64,000 nucleotides of DNA, taken from assembly GCA_964034945.1 (NCBI GenBank), contig OZ035961.1, forward strand, positions 74,588,188-74,652,187. The letters are read 5' to 3'. The translations under genes and the position numbers were made by a program. Numbering within the stretch: the first letter of the stretch is position 1; every line of letters starts with the position of its first letter. The DNA is from Chrysopilus asiliformis. Its lineage: Eukaryota; Arthropoda; Insecta; Diptera; Rhagionidae. The notes under the pieces are model-generated. The model worked only from the letters and a program-made list of their open reading frames with translations. It had not been told where the DNA came from and searched no databases. Below, in pieces: positions 57,002-64,000 of the stretch.

Positions 57002-57251
57002 CATGGCCGAACTATACACAGGTCTGTTTGACAGCTCAGTTGCTTCTGGCTGTGACGTCATCGGCAAGAAATTTTCATACAACTCAATGGAAGTTTTCTC
57101 TTTTTATATGAAATATTACTGAAATTAGCTAAATTTACTGGTTTACGAAAATAAAATAAAAACTACTAATTAGTATTTTTATGTTATTGTTTTATTTAAT
57201 TTTCTTTTCTGTGTTTTTTTAAATATTTCAGTCTTGTTAAGACTCCTTAAT

Positions 57252-59864
57252 CTAAAAAAAAAGTCTACACTTAAAAAATAACATTTTTACATCGATTGGC
57301 AAATCGATTTTATCACTTTCATTTATATGGAATTTTAAATAATTGCACTGTATTCTTATGCTATTAGAATTAATTCTAGTAAAGACTTTTTCTAGCTCAA
57401 TTAATTTTTCCATGAACTCTTTCGTAGGTTTGTACAGGCCACCTTCCGAAACTTCATCCACCCAAGTCCAAGAATTTTGGTTTTGTTGTTGCGAAGTGAG
57501 TTGTCCTCGATTTTCACAGCCAAGTTTTTTGATTATATATCCAGCTAAATATTCTAAGGCATCATGTTTCAGTTCATCATATTCCACAATTTGCAATTCT
57601 AGATTAGAGTCTTCAATGCAATTTTCGTCACATTCCTCAGGACTTAAACCTATATTGCTATACACAGCTTGTGTTATCACAGAATCAGTTATGTTCAGTT
57701 TTAATACTGCAGTTTCATCATCCTGTACGTTACTGCTTTCAGCAGAATGCAGAAGTGTTTCATTTCTCCCTGCAAATATATAGTGTATGGGAAGGGAAAG
57801 GAAAGACGACACAAACATTTACAATATAATATTCAATTCAATATTTATTCACATCAAAACTTTGTATATAAAGTACCCAATAAATAAGACCGCAAGCGAT
57901 ATTTGAAGTCAAGCGCAGTTGGATGATCATGTAGTCCACCTTTCGACCGTATCGCGCTAAAGAAGTTCTCCAATATGTCTTGATTCAAACGGTACGTCAG
58001 TATATATTTAATTTGGTACGTCTCCTTCAAATATTCAAAAAGCTTAGGTAATGAAATATTTGTCATTAAAATGCCTTTTTGAAAAGGAAGCATTGACTTT
58101 TTTTTCGGAGCTCTAATATTAGCCATAATATCACTCATGTTTTTTATAATAAGATTTTGCGTTTCCAAAGCTAATCCAAATGCTTTCGTTCGGCTTCTCG
58201 AATCAGTCGAAGCCACCCTTGAATTAAATATGTCAAACCAATCGTTGACAGATTTCACGAAATTCGAACAAGCTATTGCGTTTTCAGTTGAAGTCTTCGC
58301 TAGTCCCAGAGAAATACATCGCCTAAGAGCCTGTGATGTGGTGTGTGAAAACAATTGTGTTGCAGTTTTTACTTTCTGTCGGGCAGCATTTTTCACATTA
58401 AGATGATCTGCTGTTATTTTAAAAGAAATACTTAAATCAGATGCCGAAGTCAGGTGTAGTAATTCAAGTATTGGCTCTTTGTTTACAAGTTTGCTGTCCC
58501 AAATAAATCCTGTGTCTAGAAAATGATTCCTCACTAATTTGATGAGATGTGGTACATCGGCAAAAACAAAAATTCTTTTTTTGTCATCTGCCGGATGGGT
58601 GAATGAAGGATTCTCAATGCTAATGTTCAACTCTTTCCATAGACCTTGGTTAGAGGAACCCATGTCTGATACAATAGCAACTACACAAAATCCAGCTGCA
58701 TCGAGGCTTAATATGATTTCGTTTATGATCGCGGCGGTCATTTTACAATCATATTCATAGAATATTGGTTGCTTCCAATTTTTTAAAAGACCTCGAACCA
58801 TCCCAACCTGAACATAATTGGTAGGTTTAAGTACTGCGTCGTTTGCTTTGTCGTACTCAAACTCATATTTTATTTTCATTTCATCAAATGAAAAAACGCA
58901 TATTTTTTCATTTTCATGAAGTGGGTAATCTTTCATTAATTTCAGCACATTATGCAATATTCCAGGACGAACACTAATTTTTGTTGCCCATTGCCTTAAA
59001 GTAGATGGTCCGGGAAGAGGAAAGTTTTTCTTATACATATATTTATATGCCCGTGGACCTGCAGAATGCAGGCAAGTGGCAGCTGATATGTCATCTAAAT
59101 TCCAACGAATCCTTCCTTTTGGATTTCTTAATTTATTTATTTGTCCACTGGTGAATATATGCCGCATAGAGCCTTCTAAATTTTTTAGCTGCTTGTTTTC
59201 GGCTTTAATTGCGGCGTTTTCTTCCTCCAGTGCTTGTATCATTTTTTCCATCTCCATTATTTTAAACTCCCTAGCACATTCCATATTGACCCTGTAAATT
59301 ATTTTTCTAATTAGTTACAAAATAAAAACAAATTTAACTTTTTTTACTCTGTTTGAACTTCAATCGATACTGATGTACTTGTACTGGGCTGATCTTCAAA
59401 ATTTTTGCTAGATTCTCCTAAATTCGAATTGGAGTTTTCTTGCATCTGTGAAAGACTAGAAAAAAAGGCAAACTTTAATGAGTACAATGCTACACATTCA
59501 AAAGCTAAACAAACCTTAAATCGTATTCTTCTAAAGCTTATTGAACCATTTTTCTTGATGCTCGTTTTTCATAGCGCTTCATCCTATTCGTGGGTAAATT
59601 GTCGATGAGTTGAGTGGGTACCGCTTTGGGATCCAACAATCTTTTTTCAATTGGCACATTAAGAAGTTTGTCTTTTAGGCGCCAATCGTCTTCCGTAAAA
59701 TGTAGTGAACATATAGTTCCTGTGTTCGCGTTCACATTTTCTTTTCCACAGGCTTCAATCCATTTTTTTTTTAATTCCGGATTTTTTGGAAAACGGAAGT
59801 ATTTTATATTTGTTTTCTCTGTTTGCTTCCAGCTCAAACAGTTGTTCACAACACAGTAACGCAT
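57252..59864 (-). CDS. P-element transposase (THAP, RNase H-like), 4 exons
   Basis: Spliced model on the minus strand: exon 1 59864-59547, exon 2 59445-59348, exon 3 59291-57877, exon 4 57769-57252, 782 residues (Drosophila enzyme: 751). Residues 1-90 are a THAP zinc finger with C4, C9, C52, H55, FP at 25-26 and AVPT at 81-84. A Ser/Thr-rich linker and a coiled coil (about 149-178, Leu/Ile/Glu-rich) follow. Catalytic candidates are D275 in SFDEMKI, D348 in SDMGSSNQ and E580 in DILENFFSAI. The D-D spacing of 73 equals that of the Drosophila D230/D303 pair. DVPHLIKLVRN matches the nucleotide-binding insertion. Introns 2 and 3 have good GT/AG sites and keep frame; the exon 1 donor (ATG followed by GTTCAA) is weak. 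A T-run length change near the stop probably shortens the C-terminus (see findings). The enzyme excises and inserts the element in the nucleus. Confidence 0.85.
57770..57876 (-). other. third intron (retention gives a truncated protein)
   Basis: 107 bp, donor GTACTT, acceptor TTTGCAG. Splicing joins RLRSYLLG to RNETLLHS. If retained, translation reads TLYTKF and stops at 57854, giving about 617 residues without the C-terminal domain. Same position in the gene order (between the catalytic exon and the last exon) as the regulated third intron of the Drosophila P element. Confidence 0.7.
59292..59347 (-). other. second intron
   Basis: 56 bp, donor GTAAAAAAAG, acceptor TTTACAG; it joins ...EVQTE to VNMECAREFK in frame. 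Confidence 0.65.
59446..59546 (-). other. first intron (donor uncertain)
   Basis: About 101 bp. Acceptor TTCTAGTCTTTCACAG is strong. Donor GTTCAATAAG is weak but is the only in-phase GT before the stop that ends the THAP frame. Confidence 0.5.
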
Positions 59865-60161
59865 CCTGCAATTACACTCTTATTTTCTCGCGCAGTGTCA
59901 ATTTTCACTTTCACCAGTATTTGTCCTAAATTTAAATAGTTTATAACTATTTTTCTTTAAATATAACGTCTTCACAACTAAATACAAAACCAAAATACTC
60001 TTTAATAAATCAATAATTCGCAAAATATTCTATACGTCAAACAAAACACTCCGTACGCACAACCAACATTACAAAGAATGCACCGAATATTTCTTGCCGA
60101 TGACGTAGCAAAATGGTGGCTGTCAAAAAGTAACCAGCAGACCTTGTATAGTTCGGCCATG

Positions 60162-60187
60162 ATCGTAATCGTTAGTCTGATTTGGGC
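60162..60187. mobile_element. right part of the hairpin MITE split by the P element
   Basis: After the P-element target duplication, CGTTAGTCTGATTTGGGC is the inverted counterpart of the left terminus at 56889. Confidence 0.7.
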
Positions 60188-60203
60188 TTAACGCGACGCT
60201 ATA

Positions 60204-60784
60204 CACTGAACGAAACATCTTAGTACCTAAATTTAATATAATTTATTGTGTCGATTTTTTGTTTTGTGCACTTAACAAAACATTTGTAGTACGAAAAAAA
60301 CCTTGTGTTGTCTGTACGACTGTGAAAAAGTATGATTTATGTGTATTACGTACAAATAATAAAAAACTTTGTGTTGAATTTTTGAAATTCATATCGTTGG
60401 TGTGGTGAAATATGACATTCCTCATCACACTAACGAAGGGTTAAATTTCTCAAAAACTACTTGAACTACAGTAATGAAATTTCAGACACATGTTTGGTCA
60501 TTCAATAGGTCAGTTTTGTTCACTTTTGGTGAAATTCCGTTGACCAGAAGGAACCAAAATGTCGGCTTTTTGTGAAGTGGCCAAATATCGTTCGGTTCTG
60601 TGGTAGGGTATGTCATACTCCACTACACCAACGAAGGGTTAACACAATTTTTTATACGCCATAAATAGAACGTTTCCATTTTTGTATTCTTATCACAATT
60701 TTGTGTTGGACGCATTTCGACACAATTTGTGTTCGAAAAATTTATGTTGAACATGGTAAATTTTACTAACATTTTTTTTCAGTG
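60204..60784. mobile_element. non-autonomous element with TTTGTGTT motifs, TA duplication
   Basis: Ends CACTGAACGAAA and TTTTTTTTCAGTG with TA at both sides (60202-60203 and 60785-60786). Words TTTGTGTTG and AACACAAA recur, as in the element at 15908. Two copies of CACTA(C/A)(A/C)CAACGAAGGGTTAA-like sequence, near 60425 and 60620, bracket a stretch related to dispersed family C. Confidence 0.6.
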
Positions 60785-60786
60785 TA

Positions 60787-61101
60787 CAAAAAAAGTTTTG
60801 ACTATTGCAGCTTGTGTCATATCCACCTCATTTTTAGCGATTTAATACAGCACTTATTGTAAAATTAACACTTAATTGAGCAATTCATAGATATGGCATA
60901 TATGATTTATAAATGTGTAAAAAGTACTCGATATCTCAAGAACAGATCAGAAATTTAGAAAGAGCGTACTCCAATTACCCGAAAACTCCTCTTGATTCAA
61001 AAAATGTGAAAATTGCGTATGGTATAACTCAGTACTCAGGTGATGATTTGTGTAAACTAACATGATTTCATATTGTGGAGCAACTTCCTATTATATATAT
61101 G
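60787..61101. other. no gene recognised
   Basis: AT-rich spacer between two TA-flanked elements. Confidence 0.5.
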
Positions 61102-61103
61102 TA

Positions 61104-62024
61104 CAGGGTGCGCCATCTGTTCCTCCGGTATGTAAACATTGAATAACTTCGCCATTTGTCAACCGATTTGCTTTCCTAGACACGTTTTGGAAACGTCAAA
61201 CCAGTACAATTTTAACCATGAACCGCTTCACACCGAAAGAACGCGCCGAAATAGTGACGATGTACATTGAAAATAGTCGTTCAATTTTGGATGCAAGTTT
61301 TAATGACCGACGAGGCACATTTCACTCTCTCTGGCGGTGTTAATAAACAAAATTGCCGCATTTGGGCGACAGAAAATCCTCACGAGATTCATGAAATACC
61401 ATTGCATGATCGAAAAGTGACTGTTTGGGCCGGCGTGTGCGCAAAAACCATCATTGGGCCATTTTTCTTCAATGAAGGTGAAACAGTTAATGGTAATCGA
61501 TATCGGTGGATGTTGGCACATTTTGTGTGTCCGAAAATGCGTGAAAAAGGTCTGACTGACTTCTGGTTTCAGCAAGACGGGGCGCCATGCCACACAGCGG
61601 ACCAAACAATACGGTTTTTGCAACAAAAATTCCCTAGACGTGTGATATCGAAATGAGGCGATATTGACTGGCCACCAAGATCCCCTGATTTAACCCCCCC
61701 AGACTTCTTTTTGTGGGGTTATTTGAAGAGTAAAGTTTACGCCAGCAACCCGAAGACCATTGACGAGCTCAAGACCAATATTCGTGCCGAAATAGCTGCC
61801 ATACCGACGGAGATGCTCGAAGAAGTGATGGAAAATGCCCGAAAAAGAGCACAGTTTGCGGTGGCCAATAAAGGTGGTCATTTGATCGATGTTGTTTTCA
61901 AAAAGTAGTCCACATAAATTGTAAAGGATTGAACTAAATAAAAAAACACCATTTTTTGCAATCTATTGTTTCTTTCAAAAGTTATTCAACATTCTCATAC
62001 CGGAGGAACAGATGGCGCACCCTG
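61104..62024 (+). mobile_element. rosa-type (DD41D) mariner, internally deleted, TA duplication
   Basis: Inverted ends CAGGGTGCGCCATCTGTTCC and GGAACAGATGGCGCACCCTG continue through TCCGGTATG; TA flanks both (61102-61103 and 62025-62026). Complete termini with a shortened interior (921 bp, about 400 bp less than an intact element). Confidence 0.88.
61218..61908 (+). pseudogene. mariner DD41D transposase with internal deletion
   Basis: ATG 61218 opens MNRFTPKERAEIVTMYIENS, the start of the N-terminal helix-turn-helix. Near 61290 the frame jumps, through a deletion, to QVLMTDEAHFTLSGG (first catalytic Asp). QQDGAPCHTA holds the second Asp and DLTPPDFFLWGYLKSK the third; 41 residues lie between the latter two, the signature of the rosa group rather than DD34D. 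A TGA at 61654-61656 replaces an expected Arg in VISK*GDIDWP. The C-terminus LIDVVFKK is intact with a stop at 61906-61908. Most of the DNA-binding domain is missing, so the product is inactive, but the ends could be mobilised in trans. Confidence 0.88.
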
Positions 62025-62026
62025 TA

Positions 62027-63670
62027 CTTTTTCCGTAGTATTCAAAACGTGGTTCATAATTTTCCAATGGATCATACCATGAACATAAATTTCCATAGAT
62101 CATAATTTACAACCAACTTCCACAAACAGATACACTTCAAAATAATGGAAATCTTTCACTTCGCATAATTATTTCACCTGTAGACAACCTGTACTCATTG
62201 AATTCGCAACGTTTGATGGACTATTAACATTTCAAACAACAATTTTCTAATTTGTGAAGTGCGATCAATATTGAAATTATCATTAGTCTACTGTACTTCA
62301 ATTTTCCTCGGATAAATTGGTGTATCTATCTATCTGTAAGCCCCTACTTACAGAGTTATGTATGTGTATATAACTAGCTGCATTTAGATTAAGAATTAAG
62401 TATTTATGTAGAAAGCGGTTTGACTTATTTCTCAATGTTCGAACTTTCTACGGAAAATTAAACTCAAATATATGTAGGATTCAAGAGGAAGGGGAAAACT
62501 TTTGTAAGTGCAACCGAGAAATCTTTTCAAGCATTTTCTCTATTTTCAATTGAATCTATGGTGCCTACACCTTTTTTATATCTGGATACACGTGAAATAT
62601 AACCTTTAGGCTATTTTTCGTACTCTGGCCTCGTAGTTACCCATGGATGCAGATTCAGATTGAGAATAATTGGTAATTACTAATTACACAGTGTGTATCA
62701 TTACTGGAATCATCAGTGTTGAGTTTTCCTTAGTTTCGCATATTCAATAAGCACATTTAATTTTATGGGCACTGAAGTGATTATGCCCTATATGGTGAAA
62801 CAACAGATGCGCATGATCAAAAATTTAATGTATCAAAATTTCCCAAAAAAAAAATTATCCAATAGTATTCACGTAAGAATCACGGCTTTAATGCTTGCTA
62901 AAAATAATATTCGCTTAGTTCTGCTATTTCCCGCCTAAATTAGCAATAGTTTTTCCCATTTTTCACATCATTTTTTTCAAAGGCCTGCGATTTTTCGACA
63001 GAAAATTTTTCGTGATCTTGGATTGATAATGTCAATCTGTAAAAGTGTTCTGCAAAAGTCGACCGTGTTAGCATAAGGCACACAGTTTATCATTTTCTGC
63101 AGACCATTTCAACAGCATGTACGAGTAAAAACAAAATGATGGCCGGCAGACGCCGCACAGTGGTTCAGGATTAAAATCCATTGGCCAAAATTCAATTTTT
63201 TTGTGGTAACCAATTTGATTTTTTTTTATCAAATTTGATCGTAAATAGTTCAAAAGTCGGGAATAAAAAAATATTAGGTCAATATCTTTAAAAATGTGTC
63301 TTTGCGGAAGCATTGAACTAGAAACTTTTTTTAAATTTTACCAAAAAGTAAATTTCTTGATTTTTTACCAACTTTAAGTGAACACAACTTTCACATTTTC
63401 TAAGATTTTACATTCGTTTTTTTTTATTTGAATGAGTGGATCTTTCCCTATAATTCTGAGTTAATTTGGAACCTCAACTATTTTTAAGTTAATTATAATT
63501 AAATATTTATTAGGAACACTTTTTTCATCTAAATTTGAAGTTTGAAAAATCATAACTTGTGCCCGTCAACAGACGTCAAGTTGAAATTTTTTTTAAGTTA
63601 TAGCCACAACAATTACCTTTAATTCCATATATGGTTTTGTTGCCGTAAGTACCCGTATTGAGGCGCTAGC
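62027..63670. other. no gene recognised
   Basis: AT-rich; no supportable coding or mobile element. Confidence 0.5.
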
Positions 63671-63679
63671 GGCGTTTTC

Positions 63680-64000
63680 ATTAAGCTATATATATAAAAA
63701 TGGAAGTTTGTTGGTTGGTTGGTCTGTTGATTTGAGATTACAAAACTCAAAAACTACTGGACCGATTTTTACGCGGTTTTTTGCAAAATGATCTGCGTTG
63801 CCAGGAGCAAGTTTTTAGCTATGTTAGATTTTTAAAATTCGAAACGGTAGGTCCTGTAAGGATAATAAATATCCTTTTTCCCATTTTTCCTCACAAAAAC
63901 TGGCTTTGGACGGTTTTCAGGGTCGCTGACCACTAATCCGGTATTAGATTTTCAAAATTCGAAACGGAAGGTCCTGTAAGGATAAAGCAAATATCCTTTT
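63680..64000 (+). repeat. dispersed repeat family B with 120-bp tandem units (cut by window end)
   Basis: Leader CTATATATATAAAAATGG with GTTGGTTGGTTGGTCTG, then AAACTACTGGACCGATTTTT, then units beginning AAAATTCGAAACGGTAGGTC at 63835 and AAAATTCGAAACGGAAGGTC at 63955, exactly 120 bp apart. Same family as 7869-8450 and, inverted, 35430-35775. The array continues beyond the window. Confidence 0.75.

Larger units (their letters stand above)
57002..60161 (-). mobile_element. P element, nearly complete (3160 bp)
   Basis: Inverted termini CATGGCCGAACTATACACAG (left) and, read inward from the right, CATGGCCGAACTATACAAGG. Known P elements also start with CATG. ATCGTAATC directly flanks both ends (56993-57001 and 60162-60170); family rule is 8 bp, so one base is ambiguous. 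An 18-bp subterminal inverted repeat ACGTCATCGGCAAGAAAT lies at 57055-57072 and, inverted, at 60089-60106, some 53-55 bp from each end. The coding strand is minus and fills 57.25-59.86 kb. The Drosophila element is 2.9 kb, so this is about full length. Everything needed in cis appears present. Confidence 0.88.

Noticed and set aside
57343..57783. 146-residue plus-strand frame
   Set aside because: It is the antisense shadow of the last exon of the P-element transposase.

Overview
This window is AT-rich, non-coding-dominated eukaryotic DNA whose recognisable content is almost entirely transposable elements. The superfamilies present (P element with THAP domain, pogo/Tigger, irritans-type and rosa-type mariners, Tc1, hAT, PIF/Harbinger-like MITEs, a Penelope-like element and Jockey-like non-LTR elements) together point to an arthropod, most likely an insect. 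I cannot name the species. No host gene, rRNA, classical tRNA or CRISPR array could be supported, and most short open frames look like chance frames.

Layout. 0-8.5 kb: pogo/Tigger transposase C-terminus, several MITEs, a broken mariner with a MITE inside it, a stray P-element C-terminus and copies of dispersed repeats. 9-10.6 kb: Penelope-like GIY-YIG endonuclease split by a 676-bp hAT-type MITE. 12-31 kb: dispersed repeats and many non-autonomous elements, including a 384-bp near-perfect palindrome (21.6 kb), a 9-bp-TSD element (23 kb), one hAT nested in another with perfect 8-bp duplications on both (25.8-27.9 kb) and a Harbinger-like MITE (28.1 kb). 32.7-33.6 kb: a defective Tc1. 35-45 kb: repeats, small MITEs and long stretches with no recognisable content. 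45.9-52 kb: an element carrying a THAP-like exon, then Tc1 remnants interrupted by a 2.7-kb element that itself holds at least three further elements. 53.4-56.9 kb: two decayed non-LTR elements, the first interrupted by a Penelope-like fragment with a candidate hammerhead ribozyme and by a hAT element. 57.0-60.2 kb: a nearly complete P element. 61.1-62.0 kb: a deletion derivative of a DD41D (rosa-type) mariner.

The most notable locus is the P element (57002-60161, coding on the minus strand). It has CATGGCC termini, a flanking direct repeat, an N-terminal THAP domain, a coiled coil, D/D/E catalytic candidates spaced like those of the Drosophila enzyme, and four exons separated by three short introns. 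Retention of the third intron would give a truncated protein, as in the Drosophila somatic repressor. One extra T in a T run appears to cut off the last residues. The element sits inside a small hairpin MITE.

Because the window is a stack of insertions, the relative order of several insertions can be read directly from who interrupts whom. Element boundaries given here come from terminal inverted repeats and target-site duplications read by eye; where these were not visible, I say so.
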